Below the pieces are notes generated by a model. That model saw only the letters and a list, made by a program, of their open reading frames with translations, did not search any database and was not told where the DNA came from. DNA of 64,000 nucleotides, from positions 62,001-126,000 of the forward strand of contig JAISYS010000042.1 in the NCBI GenBank assembly GCA_031269735.1. Reading direction: 5' to 3'. The translations under genes were made by a program, and so were the position numbers. Positions 26,304-34,362 of the stretch are shown here, piece by piece. Within the stretch, counting starts at the first letter, position 1. Every line of letters starts with the position of its first letter. The stretch is from Candidatus Endomicrobiellum cubanum (GTDB lineage: Bacteria; Elusimicrobiota; Endomicrobiia; Endomicrobiales; Endomicrobiaceae).

Positions 26304-27308
26304 CTAAATCCCCTTGTTTAACAATTTAACACAATCGAATAAATTTACCTCTGATTGATTAACAGCTTTTATTAATTCTAACCTTTCAGCTGTATAATCC
26401 TTTGCGCTTAAAAAATCAAATAACGTCAGAGATTTTGGAGATTCAACCTTTACAATAGGTGTTTCCTGTTCATAGACTGTAACAGCTTCTCTTTTATTAT
26501 AAAATTTCAATAACTCTGCATAAGTCGAAAACTTGAACAGGTTACAAGTGACATTACAAGCGTCAGAAATTTCGACAACAGGTAATTTTACAACTGTATG
26601 CAAATACCTGCTAGCATTTTTTGTTATACACATAGACCCTGGAATAATCAAAGGAACTCGTTTATTGCCTATTGTAAGATGTTCTACTCCTACATCTACA
26701 TGAATATGTCCTATAATAGCTAAATCTATATTTTCATATATAGATTTCAAATATAAAGAATCTGAATTACCAAAATACCCAGCTAACGCTCTAACATTTG
26801 ATGGTACAACTACATCATCATGATAAACCCCTATATGAAACGTTGTATCATCATCTCTTTGTATCTTATACTCTTTATTATCCTTAGAGTAATGGAACAA
26901 AGAAATTTGTACTGTCCCTATCTTAAATGTAACAGGAGTTTTTATAACTTGCGTAAACGCTACTATATCCTTAATTGGTTTATATTTATCATGCGGTTGG
27001 ATAAGATACATTTCGGGATTGGCATCTCTCTCTAAGAAGAAATGATTTCCAATACACATATAAAAATTACCATTTAATACTTTATTAAATTCTTCATCGA
27101 AATTTCTATCGCTATGACTCCTCCCAACATTCCTATATCCCTTATCATACCAATCTCCAGTAGAAATCATATGAGTAATTTTTTGGTTATCAATAAAGGA
27201 TAATAAATCTTGTTGAACTGCATCTAAAGCTTTAGTATAATTTCCTATAGATGTAAAATCAATATCTCTTTTATGCATATCCGTAACGAATAAAATCTTG
27301 GCTAACAT
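26304..27308 (-). CDS. SbcD/Mre11-like calcineurin-type phosphoesterase
   Basis: 334 residues with the five metal-binding motifs of the Mre11/SbcD family: ILFVTDMHKRD at the N-terminus, ISTGDWYDKG, CIGNHFF, a middle His near HIGVYHDD, and IIGHIHVD. Mre11-type nucleases trim DNA ends together with a Rad50-type ATPase. The two Rad50 halves flank it at 27.9-28.8 and 23.9-24.6 kb. The first metal motif has DxH, as in the family. The C-terminal region has no recognised capping domain. Confidence 0.85.
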   Translation of the reverse strand: MLAKILFVTDMHKRDIDFTSIGNYTKALDAVQQDLLSFIDNQKITHMISTGDWYDKGYRNVGRSHSDRNFDEEFNKVLNGNFYMCIGNHFFLERDANPEMYLIQPHDKYKPIKDIVAFTQVIKTPVTFKIGTVQISLFHYSKDNKEYKIQRDDDTTFHIGVYHDDVVVPSNVRALAGYFGNSDSLYLKSIYENIDLAIIGHIHVDVGVEHLTIGNKRVPLIIPGSMCITKNASRYLHTVVKLPVVEISDACNVTCNLFKFSTYAELLKFYNKREAVTVYEQETPIVKVESPKSLTLFDFLSAKDYTAERLELIKAVNQSEVNLFDCVKLLNKGI

Positions 27309-27310
27309 GA

Positions 27311-27928
27311 TTACTTCCTATTTATCAACTTCTTTAATACCTCACAACTTCCCTCGCATATAACTACTCTTTGCGCTTTTACATTAACAGCCCATGAATG
27401 TCTGTTATCTGTACAATAAATATAATTATTGTCAACAAATTTGGGCTCTCCTTTTCCAAAACTTTTTGCATTCTTAAATTTAGTTATATAAACCCATCCA
27501 TTATCTACTCTAAATGGTACTCTATCTCCTGTAACATTAATATCAACAGTAAAATCCAGAACCAAACCGAATCCAACTTCTAATTGTTTTAGAATGGCAT
27601 AAGCATCCAGCATTTTCTTTAAGCTAATCATCTTCACAAAATGTAAAATTATACGGTCACCTAATAAAATTAAAGTGCATTCTTTTATGCCCAATGTCAT
27701 AAGAATTTCTTCAATTTCATTAGCTACAACCTTAGCTTTACCATTGAAATCATAGTTTTCATATTGAGGAATGCTACTCTCTTTAATAACTTTAATATAC
27801 TCTGCATAAATTATTTTGAAAGTCTCAGCATCTCCAGTATCAACATTATCCGGATGAAACTTCTTAGCTAATTCATGCCATTTATTACGTATATCCTGTT
27901 CTGTAATACACCTATCAAAGTTACCCAT
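27311..27928 (-). CDS. J-domain (DnaJ-like) protein
   Basis: 205 residues starting MGNFDRCITEQDIRNKW; GAGGAG lies 10 bases before this ATG, whereas the track start 17 codons earlier has no support. The first 60 residues form a J domain with the HPD triad in AKKFHPDNVDTGDAE, so it should stimulate an Hsp70 ATPase, presumably the host's. The remaining 140 residues are an unassigned beta-rich domain, without Gly/Phe or zinc regions. It sits between the Rad50-like N-half and the SbcD-like nuclease; a chaperone step in assembling that split complex is inference. Confidence 0.82.
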   Translation of the reverse strand: MGNFDRCITEQDIRNKWHELAKKFHPDNVDTGDAETFKIIYAEYIKVIKESSIPQYENYDFNGKAKVVANEIEEILMTLGIKECTLILLGDRIILHFVKMISLKKMLDAYAILKQLEVGFGLVLDFTVDINVTGDRVPFRVDNGWVYITKFKNAKSFGKGEPKFVDNNYIYCTDNRHSWAVNVKAQRVVICEGSCEVLKKLINRK

Positions 27929-28814
27929 GTTTATGTTGCTCCTCTTCAATAAAATCTCTTCCACACACAGGACACACACCCTGTTGCAGTTTAATTAAAT
28001 CATCAACTATAGGGATGATGTCTGGAAATTTAACAAACATTTTATTATATATTCTAGGATATACCAATGTTGGCATACATCCTGTTTTCTCAATCATCCT
28101 AATCTCAGGTACCGCTTCAATTTCACACAAAGGTCTAGTTTCACATAATCGTAAATTCTTTAACAAGAAAGCAACCTTATCTCGTTTATCAGCCTCCTCT
28201 TCCACATTACATATAACTATAGCATCTAATATAGCTTCACTTGACAACTTTTGTCCATTTGTCTCTTTTTTTCTTCGCTTCACATCTAAATGAAGTCTTT
28301 CTAACTCTACAATAGTATTTTCTGCATATTTATCAATAGCAGCAGATTCTAATATGCTATAATTCGTGGCATATTTAGTTTCTGTGAATAAAAACTTGTC
28401 ATCATCTTTGTGAATATTTACAGACACATCGTGCTTATCGTGATAATGAAAGCCAAACTCTCTTATCAGCATATAAATAGATTTATCAGACAAATAACGC
28501 CTAGTAATAGAAGAATCTTGTCTTTTTAACTCTACAAAGGTTTGAGCCGCTTCTTTGTGTATATGAATTAATAACTCCATACCGTCCCATTTTACACACT
28601 GAAGTTCCCCGAACATACAACCTCTTCGAATTAAAGAAACTCTATTACTCGGTCGTGACATATCATTACTAATAGCATCCCATAGCCCTTTAACTAGTAC
28701 AGACTTTCCATTTGAATTATCTCCATATAACCGTATAACACCAAATTCCGGAAAATCTAATACAGTATCTACATGGGATTGAATATTCGTTAATTTTAAT
28801 TGTTTTATACTCAT
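27921..28814 (-). CDS. Rad50/SbcC-like N-terminal ATPase half with zinc hook
   Basis: 297 residues. The opening SIKQLKLTNIQSHVDTVLDF and RLYGDNSNGKSVLVKGL (Walker A, about residue 35) is the standard start of Rad50/SbcC proteins. The C-terminus carries VCPVCGRDF, the CxxC zinc hook that joins two Rad50 arms, after only a short coiled coil. The chain then stops, and the second half with Walker B is a separate gene. This gives a compact split Rad50. The C-terminal hook would therefore be at the free end of this half rather than mid-chain. Confidence 0.82.
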   Translation of the reverse strand: MSIKQLKLTNIQSHVDTVLDFPEFGVIRLYGDNSNGKSVLVKGLWDAISNDMSRPSNRVSLIRRGCMFGELQCVKWDGMELLIHIHKEAAQTFVELKRQDSSITRRYLSDKSIYMLIREFGFHYHDKHDVSVNIHKDDDKFLFTETKYATNYSILESAAIDKYAENTIVELERLHLDVKRRKKETNGQKLSSEAILDAIVICNVEEEADKRDKVAFLLKNLRLCETRPLCEIEAVPEIRMIEKTGCMPTLVYPRIYNKMFVKFPDIIPIVDDLIKLQQGVCPVCGRDFIEEEQHKHG

Positions 28815-28827
28815 ATCTTTTAAGTGG

Positions 28828-28866
28828 GTAGAGAGAGTATTGGGGTGTGAAAAATACTCTCTCTAC
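28828..28866 (-). terminator. Perfect 14-bp hairpin after the 384-residue protein gene
   Basis: Arms GTAGAGAGAGTATT and AATACTCTCTCTAC pair perfectly around an 11-base loop, 10 bases after the stop of the acidic-tailed protein gene and just before the Rad50-like N-half. No T-run follows on the minus strand (CCACTTAAAAG). It resembles the hairpins at 5.8 and 43.3 kb, so it probably limits read-through or protects the 3' end of the upstream message. Confidence 0.6.
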
Positions 28867-28876
28867 AATATAATAA

Positions 28877-30022
28877 TTACAGTTCTACACCTTCAAATTC
28901 GTCCATTTTTGTCAAGTCAGTATCCGGAACTAAATGAACATCTTTCATCAATTGTTCCACTGTAGGCGGTTCGGATGTAAAACTGTACTCTGTCCCGATA
29001 TCTACAACTTTGCCCTTCTTGTCATCAAGTGCTTTGTCAATTCTCTCTTTTAACTCCTCCTTATCAATTTTTATTCTCATATCATTAACGATATCAGCAT
29101 TCCTAACAAGAATATCTTCCCCTTCTTGTGTTAAATAAGATAAATTATCAGAATGTATGACACAAAATGAAGATAATGCTTGCTTAATTTGAGATTCTGG
29201 AACTTCCCTGTAAGAATAATTCCTATGCTCAATTGTAGATGAATCTTTTGGGAGACCCAACAGTCGTCCACGCAAGGCATCAAAAGCTTCTGGAAATCTA
29301 CTAGACATACGATATTCTGGTGCAGTACCTATAGGCTCAGCTCTACCCGCTTCTCCTTTATCTTGCCTAGCAGAAGTGAATGTGTATGTCACTTCTAACC
29401 AATTTTCACCTTTATCTAAATTAGGCGCATACACATTACTATTTATAAGAGTTAGTAACTTAGTTATGCGGTCATTTGATAAAGATTGTGTGACTAATCT
29501 AGCTTTATCTGGTTGTGGGACATCATTTTCTACAGGAACATATAGGCACTCAGTTGTAATCAACAAAGATAACATACCTATTGCCGGTCTCTTTGCTTTC
29601 ATATTGTTTTTTGTATCATATTCATGCTCTATTGTCTCTATAGCTTGAATATAAGCAGACCTAGGCATTTTATCCCACCCGTCTTTAGCTGAAACAACCG
29701 CTTTCCTTTGCTCCTTTTCACCTTCTAAAAATAATTTAGCTATCCTCGAGAATTGAAACGTAATATCAGGAGTTAATGGTTCTCCTCTTTCATTTATAAC
29801 AGAATGAGTTGGAATAAAAGTTACCTTTATTCCCAACTGATTCATATCAACTTGGTGTCCCCATATTGCAGCAACAAGTAAATCCAGTTTTCCAGTCTCT
29901 TCATTTTGTGTAACGGGATAAAACACTGTTCCCTGGTCTCCCACTTTCCACATCTTACCAAAAGCAGTTAATTTCATACTATCTTCCCGCTGCTTCATAG
30001 CCCCAGATGCTGTTAATCTCAT
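28877..30022 (-). CDS. Acidic-tailed protein, possibly ssDNA-binding
   Basis: About 381 residues, soluble, no cysteine-rich or membrane region. It heads the recombination run, has its own upstream region with two dyads, and is followed by a strong hairpin, which suggests a separately controlled, abundant product. The C-terminus (VPDTDLTKMDEFEGVEL) is an acidic tail ending in a hydrophobic residue, as in bacterial and phage ssDNA-binding proteins, where such tails recruit partners. A basic middle segment (MSSRFPEAFDALRGRLLG) is also present. No OB-fold motif can be shown, so the role is inference. The start is either this ATG or a GTG three codons earlier. Confidence 0.45.
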   Translation of the reverse strand: MRLTASGAMKQREDSMKLTAFGKMWKVGDQGTVFYPVTQNEETGKLDLLVAAIWGHQVDMNQLGIKVTFIPTHSVINERGEPLTPDITFQFSRIAKLFLEGEKEQRKAVVSAKDGWDKMPRSAYIQAIETIEHEYDTKNNMKAKRPAIGMLSLLITTECLYVPVENDVPQPDKARLVTQSLSNDRITKLLTLINSNVYAPNLDKGENWLEVTYTFTSARQDKGEAGRAEPIGTAPEYRMSSRFPEAFDALRGRLLGLPKDSSTIEHRNYSYREVPESQIKQALSSFCVIHSDNLSYLTQEGEDILVRNADIVNDMRIKIDKEELKERIDKALDDKKGKVVDIGTEYSFTSEPPTVEQLMKDVHLVPDTDLTKMDEFEGVEL

Positions 30023-30080
30023 TTTGTCCACTTACCTTTCATTTTTTGCATTGTTTGATGAGGAGTTTGTCTAAAATTTG

Positions 30081-30123
30081 TACCTTGCGCAAGGTATATA
30101 TAGAAATAAGGAAAATTCCTTAT
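30081..30123 (-). promoter_or_regulatory. Two inverted repeats upstream of the acidic-tailed protein gene
   Basis: The 168-base gap before this gene is the largest in the window apart from the relic region. It contains TACCTTGCGCAAGGTA, a perfect 16-base palindrome, and ten bases away an inverted repeat with arms ATAAGGAA and TTCCTTAT around two bases. Both are of operator size. The second could also fold into a weak terminator for the HEPN gene, since TTCTATAT follows it on the minus strand. I could not place a convincing -35/-10 pair. Confidence 0.45.
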
Positions 30124-30198
30124 AACTACCAATAAAAATGTTATTTATTTTCTATTTCTATTTTATATGAATAAAAAGCTAAATTTTTTTCCTTAATA

Positions 30199-30639
30199 TT
30201 ATCCAAATTTATTACACACCCACACAGAATCTAACTCGTTATACCCTATCGCACTTCTTAAATGTATAATTGGAACAAACCATTTAACTTCTATGGCATG
30301 TTCGACCGCCTCTGTAGCAGCCCTCATATCCAAATCATTATCCCTTGGGTATTTAATAATATTTGCATATTGTGCGAGTTTCCAACAAACTGGTATTAAA
30401 TTTTCAAATTTACAATCTACTTTTTCACATAATTCATTTAAGGCTGGCAATATATGTGATTGTTCTGAAAATTTAATATCATTAAAAATTAAAAAAGCTT
30501 TAAGATACTTCTCAACAGCTTGATGCGAATGAAAACAAATTAACTCAAAAGGTGTAGGACAATGTGATAACATCAACTTTGATTCCCTTACTTCAGTGTC
30601 TGCTACTCTCATTAATGACATTAATTCTTTTCGCTTCAT
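30199..30639 (-). CDS. HEPN-domain protein
   Basis: 146 residues, all helical, matching the HEPN fold: SHQAVEKYLKAFLIFND is the classic helix following the first long helix, and KYPRDNDLDMRAATEAVEHAIEVKWFV the end. HEPN proteins are often paired with MNT nucleotidyltransferases as toxin-antitoxin modules. The canonical RNase motif RxxxxH is not evident, although the 'AEKYLKA' core is. No intact nucleotidyltransferase is adjacent; instead the ATG overlaps the stop of a short Cys-rich protein. Confidence 0.72.
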   Translation of the reverse strand: MKRKELMSLMRVADTEVRESKLMLSHCPTPFELICFHSHQAVEKYLKAFLIFNDIKFSEQSHILPALNELCEKVDCKFENLIPVCWKLAQYANIIKYPRDNDLDMRAATEAVEHAIEVKWFVPIIHLRSAIGYNELDSVWVCNKFG

Positions 30640-30830
30640 TTTCTTCTCACCAATAAATCTGTATAATTATCATAATCCAAGGTAGCAATACGCGCATCTA
30701 ATACAACTTCTTCAGCTCTGCGTTCTAATTCTCGACGCATGCATTCACAAGTTGGTAAATTCTTAATATCTAACACGTTACACTTACAACGATGTTTCAT
30801 TACTCCATCATAAATAACACACCGTGGCAT
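30636..30830 (-). CDS. Short Cys-rich protein coupled to the HEPN gene
   Basis: 64 residues with five cysteines, four in two CxC pairs (CKC and CEC) about 13 residues apart, suggesting one zinc site. The C-terminus ends TDLLVRRK, its TGA overlapping the ATG of the HEPN gene. It occupies the antitoxin position, but is not an MNT nucleotidyltransferase. Confidence 0.55.
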   Translation of the reverse strand: MPRCVIYDGVMKHRCKCNVLDIKNLPTCECMRRELERRAEEVVLDARIATLDYDNYTDLLVRRK

Positions 30831-30842
30831 AATATCTACTCC

Positions 30843-31910
30843 TTACTTGCTATAAAACATGCTTAAAACTAAAATTCCTATAGCACACCAAAATAACGTA
30901 CTACTCCCAATAACCACACCAGCCACTATTCCAACTACAGCACAAAATCTTAATACTAAACCGCTCTTTTTTCTGTCGTCATTAGATTTAGTCTTTACAG
31001 TCTTATAATTATGCCTAAATTGAGATTTAGCTTCATTCTTATGTTTATTCTCAACATAATACCTTTGAATAGAAGATTCTTTGAACCCACTATCATAAAT
31101 AGAAGAACTGCTAAATGCTTTTGCTGCACTTACTTCCCTTAAAATAGTATTGGCTTCTGCTTCAGTTAAATCTTTATTTAACGCATATTTTAATCTAGCA
31201 GTTGTTGGAGTTACATTTAACTGCTTCCATAAATCTATTTTATCACAAAGCAATTCCCTAAAAGAAGGCAATGTATCTACTATATATTTTATATTTTCTT
31301 CGTCTGAATACTTCTTATCTATCTCTACTATGCTTTTATTTATAGATTTAGTGTACTCTGGATATAAAACCTTAATAACTTGAGAGGAAGCATCATAAGA
31401 ATTATTTTTCCATGCTATAGTAGAGGTACTAGGTATACTTTTCATTAAAGAGTCTACTAAAAATTGTTCGCGTTCCCTCATTTCTAATTTTTCGGCTAAC
31501 TCATTTAACATTACTGCCTTATAAAAATTACTCTCCTCTCCTCCCATCAATTCTACTTTGTCTATATTATTAACTAATGAATAGAGTTCTTTTTTCAAAT
31601 CAGTACAATATTGACAATCTAATACAATATTATTATGCTCTAAATAAATCACCAAGGCTTTTATAAAGCTGTACTTACGTCTAACCTCTGTTAAATTCCA
31701 AGCCCTAAGTCTCCATGCTTCTTTTTGTATTTTAAGTACCATATTTTCGTGTTTTCTATAAATACTAACATTATCTGCTTCCACTAGTTCTAACATTTCT
31801 TCTGAAACATCACCAACTTGATTATATGCAGTTTCTGATATATGAAAAGAATCTTCTGCATATTCATGGATTGCTTTTACATACAGTTTTGATAAATTCA
31901 CATTAGTCAT
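30843..31910 (-). CDS. Large helical protein with C-terminal membrane hairpin
   Basis: 355 residues. The first 300 are mainly alpha-helical and charged, without a recognised motif. The last 40 form two closely spaced hydrophobic helices (VLRFCAVVGIVAGVVIGSST and FWCAIGILVLSMF), preceded by a basic stretch, so the bulk of the protein is likely cytoplasmic and tail-anchored. Start overlaps the stop of the upstream zinc protein (ATGA). Confidence 0.55.
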   Translation of the reverse strand: MTNVNLSKLYVKAIHEYAEDSFHISETAYNQVGDVSEEMLELVEADNVSIYRKHENMVLKIQKEAWRLRAWNLTEVRRKYSFIKALVIYLEHNNIVLDCQYCTDLKKELYSLVNNIDKVELMGGEESNFYKAVMLNELAEKLEMREREQFLVDSLMKSIPSTSTIAWKNNSYDASSQVIKVLYPEYTKSINKSIVEIDKKYSDEENIKYIVDTLPSFRELLCDKIDLWKQLNVTPTTARLKYALNKDLTEAEANTILREVSAAKAFSSSSIYDSGFKESSIQRYYVENKHKNEAKSQFRHNYKTVKTKSNDDRKKSGLVLRFCAVVGIVAGVVIGSSTLFWCAIGILVLSMFYSK

Positions 31911-32098
31911 TTACTCATAGCTTCCCTTATACAAAAATATTTATTATGATAATTAGCATATAATTGTTCTCTTGCTGCTTTACAATTTTCACAAATAGCT
32001 AACTTTTTACCAATATAATGAATCATTATACTTTTCTTATCGAAAATACTAACATCCTTATTACAATATACACATTTGCACAACATAAAATCAAACAT
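31907..32098 (-). CDS. Small zinc-ribbon protein
   Basis: 63 residues with CKCVYCNKD and CENCKAARE, giving two CxxC pairs 28-30 residues apart: a single zinc ribbon. Overlaps the primase-like gene upstream by 8 bases and the next gene by 4. It could be a structural partner of the primase core, which itself lacks the usual N-terminal zinc domain. Confidence 0.55.
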   Translation of the reverse strand: MFDFMLCKCVYCNKDVSIFDKKSIMIHYIGKKLAICENCKAAREQLYANYHNKYFCIREAMSK

Positions 32099-32876
32099 CC
32101 TTAAAGTATTTACTTGACCTAAATGGCGTTGTATACAATAACAACTCTTGAACTAAATTCTTGTGTACTTTTTGAGAATCATCTATGTCCTTTGCTATTC
32201 TTGACTGTATAACCCTTGCATCTTTTAAGTAACGCTTACTCATCTCCGCTAATTTATTTCCTGCATCATCAGAATCTGGTACAACTATACATCGTTTACC
32301 AAATCTACGTAAAATGGCTATAACATAAGTTGATAAATAACTTCCACATAATGCTAAGGCATTAAATCCGTTTTGCCTTAACCATAATGCACATACAATA
32401 CCTTCTGTTATAAAAATTGGCGCAGTATTGGAATAATAATTTTTCATATACTCCATGCCATATAACATAGAATATTTTGCTTTATATCCATAATTTTTAC
32501 TATCCAAATACTTTATATCCTCAAACTTATCGTACCCACACCATCCTGCCACATCACCTCTAACATCTTTTACTGGATAAACAAATCTACCCGCATAAAC
32601 AAAGCTGTTTCCCCTACACATACCTAAAGAATCATGCCTTAGCTCCTCAGGAAGTATAATTACAGGATAATCTAAATCTACCATAAAGGCATCTGCCATT
32701 ATTAAAGTATTTACACTAATTCCTTTTCTCAACTCCGCAAAATATGATAGTTGTTCCATGTAATTATTTTGTAACTTAAAGATACGTACAATTTCATTCA
32801 TTTGCTTTCTTGCATCTTGCATAGAATTATTTTCTACATTAATCTGCATCTGCAATTCTGCAAATATGTTACTCAT
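32091..32876 (-). CDS. Toprim-domain primase-like protein (DnaG core type)
   Basis: 261 residues. RFVYPVKDVRGDVAGWCGYD matches the DnaG RNA-polymerase core segment 'fPi.d..G.v..f.gR'. FITEGIVCALWLRQNGFNAL is the Toprim Glu motif, and CIVVPDSDDAGNKLAEM the Toprim DxD motif. The N-terminal zinc-binding domain of DnaG is absent, but a zinc-ribbon protein is encoded next door. The C-terminal helicase-binding domain is also absent. It probably makes primers for the element's own polymerases. No replicative helicase is in the window. Confidence 0.8.
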   Translation of the reverse strand: MSNIFAELQMQINVENNSMQDARKQMNEIVRIFKLQNNYMEQLSYFAELRKGISVNTLIMADAFMVDLDYPVIILPEELRHDSLGMCRGNSFVYAGRFVYPVKDVRGDVAGWCGYDKFEDIKYLDSKNYGYKAKYSMLYGMEYMKNYYSNTAPIFITEGIVCALWLRQNGFNALALCGSYLSTYVIAILRRFGKRCIVVPDSDDAGNKLAEMSKRYLKDARVIQSRIAKDIDDSQKVHKNLVQELLLYTTPFRSSKYFKDV

Positions 32877-33145
32877 ACTATAACACCCTCGTGTGTAATA
32901 GTAATTACATTATTCACATCTTTAACCTCTAAAATAGGAAAAGCTGTAAACACACCATATTCTTTCTCATCTGCATAAAAATAAGGAACTAATTTTCGTC
33001 TATCTCTTTTGTTTATAACTGTACTTCTTATTCTATTGTACTCAGAATTTATCACTTTGGGGTCTAATCCTTGCTCTACCAATTCTTGCCTTTTTTTATT
33101 CAGCGAACCTAAATCTTCACACCCCTCAAATAAATTGTGCAACAT
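32873..33145 (-). CDS. Small hypothetical protein
   Basis: 90 residues: a basic helical N-terminal half (LGSLNKKRQELVEQGLDP, RIRSTVINKRDRRKL) and a short beta C-terminal half. Overlaps both neighbours. It sits between the proofreading-type exonuclease and the primase core; a replication accessory role is possible from position only. GAGG precedes the ATG by 7 bases. Confidence 0.55.
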   Translation of the reverse strand: MLHNLFEGCEDLGSLNKKRQELVEQGLDPKVINSEYNRIRSTVINKRDRRKLVPYFYADEKEYGVFTAFPILEVKDVNNVITITHEGVIV

Positions 33146-33692
33146 TTGTTTTCCTCGCTTTGATTAATAGTAACGCTGTAGCAGTAACATCCCATCTTGC
33201 ATCATGGGTCTGTGCTTTAACTCCAAACCACCTTTCTGTCATAAAAGATACTAATTCATCAGTAAAACCAGACTGCGTAGCTAATTCTTTCAACTTCATA
33301 CTTTTCTTAAAAATAGGCTTAAAAAGTTTCAATGTATCAAAGCATAACACTGGACTTACCATTGGTAACTCATATCTTGCTAAAAACTGATTCAGAAAAG
33401 GTAAATCAAAACTTAGCATATTATGCCCAACTAATATACTTTTATTTAATTTTATATAAATCTCTTTTATACTTTCGAAAAAATCAGATTTATTCTCAAA
33501 TAACCACGATTTAGAAATCTTATGCACAGACTCTGCCTGTTCCGACCAACTCATATTATCTTCGTACAAATAGAAATTATTACTTTCAACTATTTCTAAA
33601 TCTTCTTTTACATTCACGTAAGCTAATTGAATTATATTATCCACCCTAGGATTTAACCCCGTAGTTTCGATATCAAATACAGTATAAAACAT
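33126..33692 (-). CDS. DnaQ-like 3'-5' exonuclease (DEDDh)
   Basis: 188 residues with the three exonuclease motifs: VFDIETTGLNP at the N-terminus (DxE), VGHNMLSFDLPFLN in the middle, and QTHDARWDVTATALL at the C-terminus (HxxxxD). MKLKELATQSG between them is also typical. Such enzymes proofread DNA or degrade ssDNA and RNA. The short polymerase at 39-40 kb has no exonuclease domain of its own, so this could act with it, though it could equally be a repair or RNA enzyme. Confidence 0.9.
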   Translation of the reverse strand: MFYTVFDIETTGLNPRVDNIIQLAYVNVKEDLEIVESNNFYLYEDNMSWSEQAESVHKISKSWLFENKSDFFESIKEIYIKLNKSILVGHNMLSFDLPFLNQFLARYELPMVSPVLCFDTLKLFKPIFKKSMKLKELATQSGFTDELVSFMTERWFGVKAQTHDARWDVTATALLLIKARKTNVAQFI

Positions 33693-33699
33693 ACACAGC

Positions 33700-34362
33700 C
33701 TACCCTTTCTTGATTTTCTCTAATTTCTTTTCAATTTCTGCTATATTAAGTCTATATTTTTGAGGAACATCAAAATCACATAGACATTGTTTTAATGTAT
33801 TCAAAATTACACATGGAAGATAAAATTTATGCTCATCCGACCTTTCATCATGTAACTCACATCTATCGGTAAAACACACAATCGGCTGTATATATCTAGG
33901 CTCACCGTCAGGTATGACATCGTATAATCTATGATACAAATGTCTAGCATGTTTTTCAGATTGCCAAATTGGATTTTTATGGCCAGACACACCATATTGA
34001 ATGACACCATTCTTTTTTAGATACTTTACAGTTAAATCTAATTTCGCATGATAAGATTTTATCTCTATCGGAAAAATTCTATAATTAGAAATGTAAAGTA
34101 TATCTATCTCGTCCGATAACGATTTTTCACTTATAGCAGTATAACTACCATCTTGTTGTAAAAATACATTGCCAATATACGATTTACTTCTCTTATCTGA
34201 TGCGTATTTATAAGTAAATCCCTTATACAACAAACAACCTTTTTTATTGTAATAAGAATGCACAACTGCTAGAGCAGCATCTTCTCCTAAATCACCTTTT
34301 GCTCTAATATCTTGTAGCCTGCCTGCCTGTCTCATCTGCTTTAATATAGTATTTACACTCAT
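33700..34362 (-). CDS. NERD-domain (nuclease-related) protein
   Basis: 220 residues. KGDLGEDAALAVV near the start, SDEIDILYISNYRIFPIEIKSY in the middle and the following basic segment match the NERD fold: conserved Glu, then D-x-n-E-x-K of the restriction-like nuclease core. NERD proteins are predicted nucleases whose substrates are mostly unknown. Active-site residues appear intact. Its start overlaps the stop of the RNase H1-like gene by four bases, so the two are probably made together. Confidence 0.68.
   Translation of the reverse strand: MSVNTILKQMRQAGRLQDIRAKGDLGEDAALAVVHSYYNKKGCLLYKGFTYKYASDKRSKSYIGNVFLQQDGSYTAISEKSLSDEIDILYISNYRIFPIEIKSYHAKLDLTVKYLKKNGVIQYGVSGHKNPIWQSEKHARHLYHRLYDVIPDGEPRYIQPIVCFTDRCELHDERSDEHKFYLPCVILNTLKQCLCDFDVPQKYRLNIAEIEKKLEKIKKG

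Noticed and set aside
30636-30830. MNT nucleotidyltransferase antitoxin for the HEPN gene
   Set aside because: No GS..D.D motif; the protein is a short Cys-rich chain.
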